DNA from: Vibrio sp. PID17_43
GTDB lineage: Bacteria; Pseudomonadota; Gammaproteobacteria; Enterobacterales; Vibrionaceae
Reading direction: 5' to 3'
Length of the DNA stretch: 64,000 nt
Assembly (NCBI RefSeq): GCF_002608565.1
Contig: NZ_LIXM01000025.1
Location: forward strand, 1-64,000
Positions 45,157 through 54,066 of this stretch are shown here, in pieces. The position numbers were made by a program, and so were the translations under genes. Position 1 is the first letter of the stretch. Every line of letters starts with the position of its first letter. The notes beneath the pieces are model-generated. The model saw only the letters and a list, made by a program, of their open reading frames with translations. It did no database searches and was not told the origin of the DNA.

Positions 45157-46465
45157 AGCTGCGACCACCCTCGCAGCATTGGCCGCTACTTTTTCCCCAT
45201 TCATCTCAGCGAGTGGGGAGGGGGCGCCTGTTCTGAGCGCTAGCGAATCCAACCCTGTCAAGCTTGGTTGGATGCAGGGATTTCCAGTCCCTGATGATAA
45301 GCTCATTATGCAGCCAGAGTCAGACTTTTTCAGTTTTCCAAAGATGCGCTGGACTGTTTGTCATATTCGTGAATTGATGCCGACGAAAGAAGTCAGTCGC
45401 GGAATAGGCGCGCCGGTTCCAATGACCTATGCTCTGGATAGCGCTATCGATGAGGTGAAGTTCAAACCATTAGGTAGCGAAAAAACAATGAGTTGGAAAG
45501 ATTCGTTATCGGCTAATTATACTGATGGTATGCTCATTCTTCACAAGGGTAAGATTGTATACGAGACCTATTCTGGCTGTCTTAACGATATGGGAAAGCA
45601 CGCCGCGATGTCGATGACCAAGTCCCTCACTGGTCTGCTTGCTGAAATTCTTGTTGTCGAAGGAAAATTGGATCCTAATGCGAAAGTCGAGACGATTGTC
45701 CCAGACCTCAAAGGGAGTGCGTTTGCTAGTGCCACGGTAAGGCAAGTCATGGATATGACTACTTCGCTCAAGTACAGTGAGGACTATGCTGATCCAAACG
45801 CAGATATCTGGGTTTATTCAAAGGCTGCGAGCCCGTTGCCAAAAGCAAAAGATTATGATGGCCCTAACGGTTACTTTGAGTATCTGAAAACGGTTAAAAA
45901 GGACACTATTAGTCATGGTGAGGCTTTCGGCTACAAAACCGTTAATTCGGACACTTTAGGTTGGATCATATCCAAAGTCACTGGAAAGGATATGGCGACC
46001 TTACTGTCAGAGCGGATCTGGTTAAAAATGGGTGCAGAGCAAGATGGGTACATGACGGTGGATGCCAAGGGTGTTCCTTTCGCGGGTGGTGGTCTTAGTG
46101 CTGGTCTACGTGACCTAGGACGAATTGGTCTATTGATGTTGAACGGTGGAGAAATCAATGGCCAACAGCTGTTCCCCAAAAAGGTGGTAACAAACATACA
46201 GGCCGGTGGAGATAAAAAAGCGTTTGCAAAGGCTGGGTACAAAACACTTGAAGGCGGCAGTTATCGCAGTATGTGGTGGGTTATGCACAACGAGCATGGT
46301 GCTTTCGCTGCTCGTGGTGTTCATGGGCAGACAATATACGTCGATCCGACCGCTGAAATGGTTATTGTACGATTCTCATCTTTTCCTTCGGCCGCAAACT
46401 CAAAGATAGATCCAACGTCATTGCCAGCGTATCAAGCTGTTGCTAGTTATCTTATGAAGAAGTAA
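45137..46465 (+). CDS. exported serine hydrolase of the class C beta-lactamase / NylB (6-aminohexanoate-dimer hydrolase) group
   Basis: The start is ATG 45137, behind AAAGGAGG inside the upstream gene, overlapping it by 20 bases; 442 residues. An N-terminal signal (about 1-26) precedes the catalytic domain. The S-x-x-K motif is Ser159-Met-Thr-Lys162, the Tyr motif is at Tyr266 in 'GYKTVNSD', and 'HGQ' at 396 stands for the third motif. The sequence 'EIL...GKLDPNAKVETIVPDLKGSAFASATVRQVMDMTT' style is typical of the NylB-like branch. It hydrolyses amides or esters; the natural substrate is unknown and beta-lactam resistance should not be assumed. Confidence 0.75.
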   Translation: MSSSTTKAATTLAALAATFSPFISASGEGAPVLSASESNPVKLGWMQGFPVPDDKLIMQPESDFFSFPKMRWTVCHIRELMPTKEVSRGIGAPVPMTYALDSAIDEVKFKPLGSEKTMSWKDSLSANYTDGMLILHKGKIVYETYSGCLNDMGKHAAMSMTKSLTGLLAEILVVEGKLDPNAKVETIVPDLKGSAFASATVRQVMDMTTSLKYSEDYADPNADIWVYSKAASPLPKAKDYDGPNGYFEYLKTVKKDTISHGEAFGYKTVNSDTLGWIISKVTGKDMATLLSERIWLKMGAEQDGYMTVDAKGVPFAGGGLSAGLRDLGRIGLLMLNGGEINGQQLFPKKVVTNIQAGGDKKAFAKAGYKTLEGGSYRSMWWVMHNEHGAFAARGVHGQTIYVDPTAEMVIVRFSSFPSAANSKIDPTSLPAYQAVASYLMKK

Positions 46466-46500
46466 CTCAGTGATATTTTAAGTCGCTCAGAAATGAAAAA

Positions 46501-46528
46501 GCCCGCCGACTCATTAGCGGGCTTTTTT
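46501..46528 (+). terminator. rho-independent terminator of the channel-hydrolase operon
   Basis: Stem GCCCGC/GCGGGC with a 10-base loop, followed by six T. Confidence 0.85.
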
Positions 46529-46549
46529 ACATCGCAAACGACAGGGACA

Positions 46550-46790
46550 AATTATCGGTACATTTGTCGCAGTAAGGGCTTATGTTTGTCTGATGGGCAA
46601 CTTATTCTTTGCTTCCTAACTTACTTAAGTAAACACGGCGGAGAATCATTTAAATATCGGGAACTGGCGCATATGGCAGACAGGGTCACAATGCGATACG
46701 GATTAAGCGAGCTTTTGCTTTGATAAGATAAGAGTCAATGAAGCCATCATGGACTCTTATATTGATTTTAGAGATGTGGCTAATGAACGC
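46550..46790 (+). pseudogene. possible gene remnant, unidentified
   Basis: Just after the terminator, one frame reads '...GQLILCFLTYLSKHGGESFKYRELAHMADRV' and then stops near 46720. The next frame continues with 'RVNEAIMDSYIDFRDVANERLNHATAKRK' to about 46790. Both stretches look protein-like, so they may be the tail of a decayed gene. I cannot name the family. Confidence 0.25.
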
Positions 46791-46828
46791 TTAAATCATG
46801 CGACAGCAAAGCGAAAATGATGAATGAC

Positions 46829-47068
46829 TTAATGCTCAGGTGTTTCAATTACTCTCATTGCAATGCTTAGCGCGTTATCAATATCGCTACTGTCTTCAAG
46901 TTTTCCTGAGCTCGCTGGGGCCAGAACTTGTGCGTATAACGTCAGTTGCTTGTTAAATGGCAAGTTAAGTTGATCGTATAGGTTCTGACGAATTTTAGCG
47001 TGTTCATCTGGCGCGGTCTTAGTGAGATCCATCAATGTGTCATATACAAGTATGGTGGTCCTATCCAT
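46829..47068 (-). CDS. small conserved hypothetical protein
   Basis: ATG 47068 with AGGGA upstream gives 79 residues ('MDRTTILVYDTLMDLTK...'). It is helical with no membrane segment or known motif. A longer in-frame start at 47122 is less likely. Function is unknown. Confidence 0.5.
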   Translation of the reverse strand: MDRTTILVYDTLMDLTKTAPDEHAKIRQNLYDQLNLPFNKQLTLYAQVLAPASSGKLEDSSDIDNALSIAMRVIETPEH

Positions 47069-47172
47069 ATTTATCCCTTTTGTTGTAGAGGTTCCTAAAG
47101 GGTATAGTCGGAAGTGTGTCATTTTTATATGACTTGGATCTCACAAAATAGAGTGGAATCTAATAAATGCAA

Positions 47173-47439
47173 TCAGATCGTAATTGAACGTTCGCGATGA
47201 TGAAAAGTGAGCAAGAAAATGACCAAGGCGTTGTGCATGCCATTTAGTGCTTTGTTGAAGAGAGAGCAGATAGCACTGGCTAAACGAGTGTTGCGTTTAA
47301 TCGCTTCACGACGCGTTTTGGTGAGCAAAGAGAAGCGAACTTCCTTTGGATAGTCATGGGAGTTTTGTAGAAAAACAGGGGTGGCAATACGTGTGTAGTA
47401 CACGCCAGAAGCCAATTTTATCAAATACATATGTATCAC
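47173..47439 (-). pseudogene. N-terminal fragment of a phage-type tyrosine integrase
   Basis: An 88-residue frame begins with 'MYLIKLASGVYYTRIATPVFL', followed by 'EVRFSLLTKTRREAIKRNTRLA'. This is the N-terminal arm-binding domain seen in many tyrosine-type integrases of genomic islands. The rest of the gene, including all catalytic residues, is missing. It lies about 80 bases from a tRNA-Ser 3' end fragment, which supports a decayed integrated island. Confidence 0.6.
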
Positions 47440-47477
47440 CTATCTGTGTTAGGTGACTTTTCTATGCTTCAGATACG

Positions 47478-47508
47478 AAAAAAGCCTTTGATAATCAAAG
47501 GCTTTTTT
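47478..47508. terminator. bidirectional terminator next to the tRNA-Ser scar
   Basis: Stem GCCTTTG/CAAAGGC with a 5-base loop, flanked by six A on the left and six T on the right. Read on the minus strand it follows the tRNA 3' end, as a tRNA terminator would. Confidence 0.75.
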
Positions 47509-47519
47509 CTAAGAATAAG

Positions 47520-47542
47520 TGGCGGAGAGATAGGGATTTGAA
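47520..47542 (-). repeat. tRNA-Ser 3' end fragment, probable island attachment site
   Basis: On the minus strand the sequence ends TTCAAATCCCTATCTCTCCGCCA, which is the T-arm and acceptor 3' half of a tRNA-Ser including CCA. No anticodon or D arm is found upstream on that strand, so this is not a full tRNA gene. Integrases of islands often use the tRNA 3' end as attB, leaving such a copy at the distal end. Confidence 0.65.
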
Positions 47543-47909
47543 AGCTACCTCGCGCACAAGAAATCAAAAATTATCGTTAAATATCAATTACTAAATATGG
47601 TGCCACTTGCAAAGGTTGAACAATTGGTTCGTCCAATTGACTATAGCCTCCGCAGTAGGGTTTGCCAACTTTAGTATTAAAAAAACAAAAAATACGTGGA
47701 GGTAACCTGAAAAAACTTCACACTGAACTAGTTCGATTTTGTTGGTATCGATTTTGTTGGTATCGTAACTCAAAATTGCCCCAAAGTTTGTTAGCACACA
47801 GTGGCTTTTTCCGTCTCTAATTCCTAGTTCGGAGTAGATTTACTAATGCGCCATCCATGATGCTCGCAGAAGAAATTACTTCAGTGAAATCCGTAGGTAG
47901 TTTCATGGT
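47543..47909. other. noncoding stretch with a 15-base tandem duplication
   Basis: The region between the tRNA-Ser scar and the AbiC-like gene holds two exact copies of CGATTTTGTTGGTAT (47734-47748 and 47749-47763). No gene is supportable here. It is probably the terminal part of the island. Confidence 0.4.
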
Positions 47910-49328
47910 TTACTCAACTATTTCGAAAAATTTATCATTCGCCACAACGCTACAATTCTTAACTCCCTCGATTTCGCAGCTATCAGCAATGCTTAGAGTG
48001 TTTACAACCTGCCCCATATAAACGTCGCGTTTTGCGTATGCTGAATCTTTTACGAGCTGGTTTAAATTATTTTGCCATCGATACAACATATTTACGTCGT
48101 AATTTTCTAACATGCTTGGCTCGAGTTTAAATATTATAAGATTTCGATTTGGAATGTCTTCCCATCCCTCTTGCCCACTCTCGGTAGGCTTTATTTGGGG
48201 CTTGAATGTAGGCTGTAGAATATTTTCTAACTTGATTAATTCCTCATGGATGTCTCTAAGATGCAGGTTTTCTCCAAAGTCATCTTTTCGATAAGCCATA
48301 AGAACTAAGCAATTTTTCCCATAGTTTGGCCAATTGAAAATTTCATGTAAGTCACCATTGGCAAGAGTTAAGTGCTCAAGGAACTTATAGCGTATGATTA
48401 GTTTTTTATAGAGTATGTATGGATCTGACTCACCCAATGGGCAGTGGCAATTTACAGCAAGCCAATATAGAACATGGTCTGGTAGCATTGAACGAACGAT
48501 ATTTGAATAGAACTTCTCTTCGTTTTTTACACTAGACCTGAATATCGACTGATTTAACGACTCTTCAGAGCTATGCTCTACAGCAATAAACTTCAATACT
48601 TGGTAAAGCAATCGGAAGTATCTACAATAGAGAGAATTGCCATGTAGTTCTGCAAACTCTTTTTTAAGTGACCGATTGCCTTGGGTGAGGTCTTCGGTAC
48701 TAAGCATATCGAGTGCAGAGTTATGCTGCTCAAGCAACGAGTAAAATGTGCTATCAAATCGCTCTCGCTTTGCTGTCGTTTGTGCTTCTTCGAGTTGCAA
48801 TTTGAGTGTATCTGCCTGCGTTTTCTGAGCTAATGTCGAATCTGAAAGCTCTTTCCGAGTCAACGCTAACTCTTCCAATGAAAGTGCATGTGACTTATTT
48901 TGTTGATGTAGCGTGTAAAGAAGAGCAAGGTATGACATCAGCGCCACAATGGGGGCACCGACATTATTGAAAAAAGCAGCTACTTTACCCCACGAGCCAT
49001 TACTAATGACCTGCGATTGTTCGGTAAATGTAGTGTATCCAAAAACTGCTATACAAAACAAAATAGTGACACCTAAGAACGCAAGCAATAGGTAGTTGAA
49101 AGAGGAACGCTTCATCGGAAAACTCGAGACTTTATTGACCGACATATAGTGATCAGGAAAGCTCTTTGTTAAATCATTGATTGCTAGTTCTAGTTCATCT
49201 CTAGTTGCTCTTGTTATGGTGCGGCTATACTCCTCTTTAGCGGTAGAATATGCTTCAAAACTAACCTTGGCTTCATAACCCGCTTGGCATGGTTCAATTA
49301 TGATGTTACAGCTTCTGTTTATGCCCAT
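47910..49328 (-). CDS. AbiC-like putative phage abortive infection protein
   Basis: This 472-residue protein has an N-terminal soluble region. Two membrane segments follow at about 75-100 and 120-140, with a coiled coil to about 195. Then comes the landmark 'FDSTFYSLLEQHN', which opens the putAbiC domain shared by phage-exclusion proteins such as AbiC. The C-terminal half is helical with no enzymatic motif. Family members sit in the membrane and are thought to stop phage spread by an unknown mechanism. It is a single gene next to a tRNA-Ser attachment scar. Confidence 0.65.
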   Translation of the reverse strand: MGINRSCNIIIEPCQAGYEAKVSFEAYSTAKEEYSRTITRATRDELELAINDLTKSFPDHYMSVNKVSSFPMKRSSFNYLLLAFLGVTILFCIAVFGYTTFTEQSQVISNGSWGKVAAFFNNVGAPIVALMSYLALLYTLHQQNKSHALSLEELALTRKELSDSTLAQKTQADTLKLQLEEAQTTAKRERFDSTFYSLLEQHNSALDMLSTEDLTQGNRSLKKEFAELHGNSLYCRYFRLLYQVLKFIAVEHSSEESLNQSIFRSSVKNEEKFYSNIVRSMLPDHVLYWLAVNCHCPLGESDPYILYKKLIIRYKFLEHLTLANGDLHEIFNWPNYGKNCLVLMAYRKDDFGENLHLRDIHEELIKLENILQPTFKPQIKPTESGQEGWEDIPNRNLIIFKLEPSMLENYDVNMLYRWQNNLNQLVKDSAYAKRDVYMGQVVNTLSIADSCEIEGVKNCSVVANDKFFEIVE

Positions 49329-50061
49329 TAACTTTCTTTGCTCATTATATTCAGATAGTTATGAAATGAATCATAAACTATCGAATGATTTATGAAAACA
49401 AGCTAATGTCAGCATGTTAATATGCATTTGGGTTTATATAAATTCTCATAATCTTGACGCAGGTGATTAACCTCTTACTCGATACACCTAAGTTAAACTA
49501 GCTTTCTCAACTTTGCCCAAGCTTCGCTTATCTGGAGTTGGCGATTTCGATCTGCAACTCTAACTCGAAATTGTCCAAAACCTTCTTACGATTCCAGGTT
49601 TTCAGATTAGGATTGGGACAAAAGCGAGTTAGATTTGTCCTAATTGATAAAATATCCCCACAACATCATTTTTGAGTAATGGCAACAGAATCACCCCCGA
49701 CATTTCGCAGTAGGTTGCCAGAAGTTATATGGCTCAAAAAAGTATTGGAAAGAGCGGCGTGGTCACCACAAACGTTCACTCTCAGAAACAGCGATGTATC
49801 GAGTCAAACAGTTTTAGCTAGGTATGTTGCTTTAACCCGCAATTAAGAAAGTTGATTAAGAATTATTCCTGTTAACGCAAGCCATACCTAGAAATGGGTA
49901 GCTTTGTGTTGACTGTTATCAAAAAAGTGGTCGCTTAATCTCCTTGTGTTTTAACTCTTAAATCGCTCTCACAAATTCAAACTCCCGTTAGAAATTGTAT
50001 TTCTATATTTGAATATTCACATATACGCTCATTTGAATATGTATATATGGAGATCTATATA
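49329..50061. other. long intergenic region upstream of the ArrA-like operon
   Basis: About 730 bases without a supportable gene. The last 60 bases are very AT-rich and contain repeated TTTGAATAT words, including the palindrome TGAATATTCA (50008-50017), close to the ribosome-binding site of the molybdoenzyme gene. They probably form its promoter and operator. I see nothing recognisable in 49400-49950. Confidence 0.4.
50003..50046. promoter_or_regulatory. AT-rich repeat/palindrome region before the ArrA-like gene
   Basis: The word TTTGAATAT occurs twice (about 50006 and 50032), and TGAATATTCA is a perfect palindrome. Such AT-rich dyads resemble binding sites of ArsR-type regulators, but no ArsR gene is in the window. 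Confidence 0.35.
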
Positions 50062-52608
50062 ATGAACAGTAACGGTGAGTTCAACATATCTCGGCGTAAT
50101 TTTTTAAAAGGCTCGGGGGCTGCTGCAACGTTAAGTCTTTTCTCGGTTAACCCAGTTGTTCACGCGATGGACAAAGCTGGCTACAAAGTCAGTGTTGAGG
50201 TTAACTCAGGAACGTGGGAATCAACGGTTTGTAACGGTTGTACGTCTTTCTGTGCGAAACAGGTTTACGTTCAAAACGGTCGAGCAATCCATATTCGTGG
50301 TAACGAGCACTCGAAAATTCATGGCACAGCAGGCTGTTCGCGTCAGTACCTAGCACTGCAAGAGCTGTACGATCCTGACCGCATCAAGAAACCAATGATT
50401 CGTACCAACCCGATGAAAGGGCGTGGTATCGATCCTATGTTCCGAGAAGTGAGCTGGGATGAAGCAATGGATCTGTTCGCTGAGAAGATCATGGCACTTC
50501 GTGAGAAGAACGAAACGCATAAGTACGTGACGTTGCGTGGCCGTTACTCCATGTTCAGTGATGTTCTGATGAAGAACATGACCAAAATCATCGGCTCATC
50601 AAACGCAATTAGCCACAGTGCTCTATGCGCTGAAGCGGACAAGTTTGGTAGTTACTTTACCGAAGGTAACTGGGGTTACCGTCAATGGGATATTAAGAAC
50701 ACCAAATACATCTTGTCGTTTGGCGTAGACCCACTATCAGCCAACCGTCAGGTTTCTTACCACAACCAGCACTGGGGCAATATGCTAGACAACGCGAAGG
50801 TGACAATTGTTGACCCTCGCTTCTCTGCATCAGCGGCGAAAGCACACAGCTGGCTACCGATTATGCCTGGTCAAGATGGTGCATTGGCGCTAGCACTTGC
50901 GCATGAAATCCTTGTGAAAGGCGTGTGGCATCGTGAATTTGTCGGTGACTTCACTGATGGTCAAAACCGCTTTAAAGCAGGTGAAACCGTTGATGAAAGC
51001 TTGTTTGCAGACAACCATGCATACGGTCTTGTTAAGTGGTGGAACCTAGAGCTTAAAGACCGCACGCCGGAGTGGGCTGAGTCGTTATGTAGCATCTCCG
51101 CAAAACAGATTCGTCAAATCGCGAAAGAGCTTGGTGAAAACGCACCAAACATCCAGATCTGGCGTTCACGCGGTTCACAAATGCAGACTCGCGGTGCATA
51201 CACTGCATTGGCGATGAATGCGCTTAATGGTTTGTTAGGTGCGGTAGATAACGTCGGCGGTACGATGGACTGGGGTTCAACCGTGTCTGTGATTAACCCA
51301 TCAACGTCTGATTACCAAGATGAGATTGCGAACAACGGCCTGAAGAAAGAGAAGATTGACCGTCGTGGCCGTCTTGAATTCCCGAACTTGAAGAAAGGTA
51401 AGAGTGGTGGTGGTGTTTCTACAGGTGCTGTCGCAACAAGTATCCTTGAGGCAGACCCATACTTGCCAGAAGTGGTATTGAGCTACTTCAACAACTTCAA
51501 CTTCTCCGCTCCGGGTAACGAGATGTGGGATGAAGCGTTGAAGAAGATTCCATTTATGACCCACGTTACTACGCATGTGAGTGAGCTAACTTGGTTCTCT
51601 GATCTGGTTCTGCCTGCGCCTCACTTTATGTTTGAGCGTTGGGGTCTTCAGAAGTCTTCATCTAACCGCCACGCATCTCTAGCGCTAAGCAAACCAATCA
51701 TCCAAAACATTGCGGAAGTCGAAGATGAAGCAGGTCTACCTTGGCTAATGGCAAAAGCGTTTGCTCGTAAAGGCTTTAATCAGCCGATGCGCTACCTATT
51801 GGATAATTTCAGAGATCCAGAAACAGGTAAAGCCCCGCAGAACCATAAAGAGTTTGGCGTTTACATGGCGAAAACCATGACGCAAAACATCTGGGATCCA
51901 GCGAAATACCAGTCGGGTACTAAGTTCAGCGGTTGGGAAGAATTCATCAAGATCGGCGTATGGAACTCAGATGAGATGCCATATCAAAAACGCTGGAGCA
52001 AGATGAAAACCAAGACCAAGAAGTTCGAGTTCTACAGTGAAACTCTGCACTATTCACTGAAAAAACACGCTGAGAAACACAGCGTTGGTATTGATGATGT
52101 GATGGCAGCGTGTGATTACGAAGCGCGTGGCGAACAGGCGTGGATTCCACACTACGAAGAGCCAATCCGTTACGGTGATGAAGAAGATTTCCCATTCTTA
52201 TTCGTTGACCACAAGCTGCGTCTAAGCCGTGAAGGTCGCTCTGCAAACTGCAGTTGGTACTCGTCTAACTTTGATATCGATCCTGGTGAGATCCCAGATT
52301 ACGACACGGTGAAGATCAACCCGATTGACGCAAAACGCCTTGGCATTAAAGAGCACGATGAAGTTCGTCTAACCACGGTTCAAGGTTCTATCACCTGTCG
52401 CGTTAGCCTGTTTGAGGGTATTCGCCCTAACACAGTGTCAAAAGCGTTTGGTCGTGGTCACTGGGCTTACGGTAAACATGCCTCGAAGAAGTTTGGTCTT
52501 ATCCCTAAAGGTGGCTCAAACAACGAAATCATGCCGCAAGCATTCGAGCGTTTATCAGGTTCATCTGCCTTCTATGGTCAGATTGGCGTCAAAGTAGAAA
52601 AAGTATAA
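50062..52608 (+). CDS. arrA: ArrA-like molybdopterin oxidoreductase (probable respiratory arsenate reductase catalytic subunit)
   Basis: ATG 50062 follows GGAG; 848 residues. A twin-arginine signal, 'SRRNFLKG' (10-17), sends it folded to the periplasm. The [4Fe-4S] ligands are C57-x2-C60-x3-C64-x27-C92. The molybdenum ligand is Cys189 in 'HSALCAEADK'. Residues Arg161 (in RGRY), His185, Cys189, Lys194 and Tyr206 have the same spacing as the Shewanella ArrA set I recall (R165, H189, C193, K198, Y210), a constant offset of four. 'RGRY' also fits ArrA, not ArxA. It would reduce arsenate to arsenite in anaerobic respiration. A polysulfide or thiosulfate reductase is the alternative. An iron-sulfur subunit, a membrane subunit and arsDA follow. 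Confidence 0.65.
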   Translation: MNSNGEFNISRRNFLKGSGAAATLSLFSVNPVVHAMDKAGYKVSVEVNSGTWESTVCNGCTSFCAKQVYVQNGRAIHIRGNEHSKIHGTAGCSRQYLALQELYDPDRIKKPMIRTNPMKGRGIDPMFREVSWDEAMDLFAEKIMALREKNETHKYVTLRGRYSMFSDVLMKNMTKIIGSSNAISHSALCAEADKFGSYFTEGNWGYRQWDIKNTKYILSFGVDPLSANRQVSYHNQHWGNMLDNAKVTIVDPRFSASAAKAHSWLPIMPGQDGALALALAHEILVKGVWHREFVGDFTDGQNRFKAGETVDESLFADNHAYGLVKWWNLELKDRTPEWAESLCSISAKQIRQIAKELGENAPNIQIWRSRGSQMQTRGAYTALAMNALNGLLGAVDNVGGTMDWGSTVSVINPSTSDYQDEIANNGLKKEKIDRRGRLEFPNLKKGKSGGGVSTGAVATSILEADPYLPEVVLSYFNNFNFSAPGNEMWDEALKKIPFMTHVTTHVSELTWFSDLVLPAPHFMFERWGLQKSSSNRHASLALSKPIIQNIAEVEDEAGLPWLMAKAFARKGFNQPMRYLLDNFRDPETGKAPQNHKEFGVYMAKTMTQNIWDPAKYQSGTKFSGWEEFIKIGVWNSDEMPYQKRWSKMKTKTKKFEFYSETLHYSLKKHAEKHSVGIDDVMAACDYEARGEQAWIPHYEEPIRYGDEEDFPFLFVDHKLRLSREGRSANCSWYSSNFDIDPGEIPDYDTVKINPIDAKRLGIKEHDEVRLTTVQGSITCRVSLFEGIRPNTVSKAFGRGHWAYGKHASKKFGLIPKGGSNNEIMPQAFERLSGSSAFYGQIGVKVEKV

Positions 52609-52618
52609 GAGGTGAGCC

Positions 52619-54055
52619 ATGCGTTACGGAATGGTAATTGATACCCAAAAATGTGTCGGATGTGCAGGTTGTATCTTTGCATGTAAGACGGAAAACAACA
52701 CTGAGCCAGACAAAAACTGGTGTGACAAGATCGTCACCACGACGGGTCAGTACCCGAACGTAAAATTCGAATACACATCCACCATGTGTAACCACTGTTC
52801 AGATGCGCCTTGTATTGCAAACTGTCCAAAAGGCGCGCTGTACAAGGATGAAAACGACCTAACATTGTTTGATTCTGAAAAATGTATCGGCTGTAAATCG
52901 TGCATGTCTCACTGTCCTTACAACGTGATTCATTTTAATGAAGAAGCGACAGGTAAGGCGTGGGACAACAACCAACCATTGTTGCCACAAGGTCTATTCT
53001 CAGCGGCTGCGATGCGTGAAACCACGGGCGAGACGTACTCTCCATTTGGTAATCCAGAAACAGAGAGCGTTTACCCACTGCGTCGCCCTAAAGGCACGAT
53101 TGAGAAATGTACGTTCTGTGCGCACCGCGTAAAAGCAGGCGTAAATCCTGCGTGTGTGGATGCGTGTCCGTCTGGTGCTCGCGTGGTTGGTGATTTAGAT
53201 GATGCTAACAGCGAAGTAAGTCAACTGATCAAAAAGTACAACGCGAAGCCGCTTAATCCTGAGTTAAACATTGGTGAGAAAGTCTTCTACATCCGTGATT
53301 ACATCCCAATCACTATGGTTGAAGAAGATGAATCAAAAGATGCAATCGTGTTTGATTCTTCATTGTGTATTGGCTGTAAGAAGTGTGAAGCTGAGTGCCG
53401 TAACAGCAACCAGCTTGCAGACAACGTCGCTTACCTGAAGATGACTACCGAGATCATTGACGGCGAAGAGCATCACTTTCGCAATTCATGTCAGCACTGT
53501 GAGCATGCTAAGTGTTTAGAGAACTGTCCGTCTGGCGCAATCTCACGCCGTTCAGGTGGTCAGGTTGTGATTGATGAAGAGAAGTGTATCGGCTGTGGTA
53601 CTTGTGCAATGGCGTGTCCTTACGACATTCCTCAGTACAACGACAAAACAGCAACCATGAACAAGTGTCATGGCTGTAGTCATCTAACTGAAGCCGGTCT
53701 GCGCCCTGCGTGTGTTGAGGGTTGCCCTCAGAAAGCGCTGTCGTTTGGTTCTCGCACGGATATGCAAGACCGCATCGAGAACAAAGCGAGCGAAGACAAG
53801 CTATTTGCTTACGGCCTACAAGAAGTGAATAGCAATGTTGGTGAGCTTGGTTTGATCACAATTGCTAGCAAATCTGAAGCTGGTAAACACCTACTGATTG
53901 AAGACCCAAGCAGCACAACCTCAACCCTTCGTGATTTGGCGAAAGTTGGCGCAGGAGCTGGCGTGGTTGGCTCAATTGCAGTCGCTGCTGGTCACCGTGC
54001 GCACTTGGCGAAAAAAGCCAAAGAGAACGACTCTCAGCACAGCGATGCAGAATAA
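52619..54055 (+). CDS. duplicated ArrB/NrfC-type iron-sulfur protein with eight predicted [4Fe-4S] clusters
   Basis: This 478-residue protein has eight cysteine blocks in two equivalent sets of four. In the first half these are 'CVGCAGCIFAC', 'CNHC...CIANCP', 'CIGCKSCMSHCP' and 'CTFC...CVDACP'. In the second they are 'CIGCKKCEAEC', 'CQHC...CLENCP', 'CIGCGTCAMACP' and 'CHGC...CVEGCP'. Each half equals one normal ArrB, PsrB or NrfC subunit, so this is an internal duplication or fusion. The C-terminal 80 residues have a hydrophobic stretch ('VGAGAGVVGSIAVAAG') that could anchor it. It carries electrons from the membrane subunit to the molybdoenzyme. It starts 10 bases after the molybdoenzyme stop. 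Confidence 0.8.
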   Translation: MRYGMVIDTQKCVGCAGCIFACKTENNTEPDKNWCDKIVTTTGQYPNVKFEYTSTMCNHCSDAPCIANCPKGALYKDENDLTLFDSEKCIGCKSCMSHCPYNVIHFNEEATGKAWDNNQPLLPQGLFSAAAMRETTGETYSPFGNPETESVYPLRRPKGTIEKCTFCAHRVKAGVNPACVDACPSGARVVGDLDDANSEVSQLIKKYNAKPLNPELNIGEKVFYIRDYIPITMVEEDESKDAIVFDSSLCIGCKKCEAECRNSNQLADNVAYLKMTTEIIDGEEHHFRNSCQHCEHAKCLENCPSGAISRRSGGQVVIDEEKCIGCGTCAMACPYDIPQYNDKTATMNKCHGCSHLTEAGLRPACVEGCPQKALSFGSRTDMQDRIENKASEDKLFAYGLQEVNSNVGELGLITIASKSEAGKHLLIEDPSSTTSTLRDLAKVGAGAGVVGSIAVAAGHRAHLAKKAKENDSQHSDAE

Positions 54056-54066
54056 GGATACGCGTA

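Noticed and set aside
47520-47542. complete tRNA-Ser gene
   Set aside because: Only the T-arm and acceptor 3' half are present; no D arm or anticodon stem lies upstream on the minus strand.
47591-47797. 68-residue minus-strand frame next to the tRNA-Ser scar
   Set aside because: It includes the 15-base tandem repeat and no recognisable domain; coding potential looks weak.
50062-52608. arsenite oxidase ArxA as an alternative to ArrA
   Set aside because: The RGRY residues after the strand at 157-162 fit the ArrA pattern, whereas ArxA has a different motif there as far as I recall; a phylogeny would settle it.
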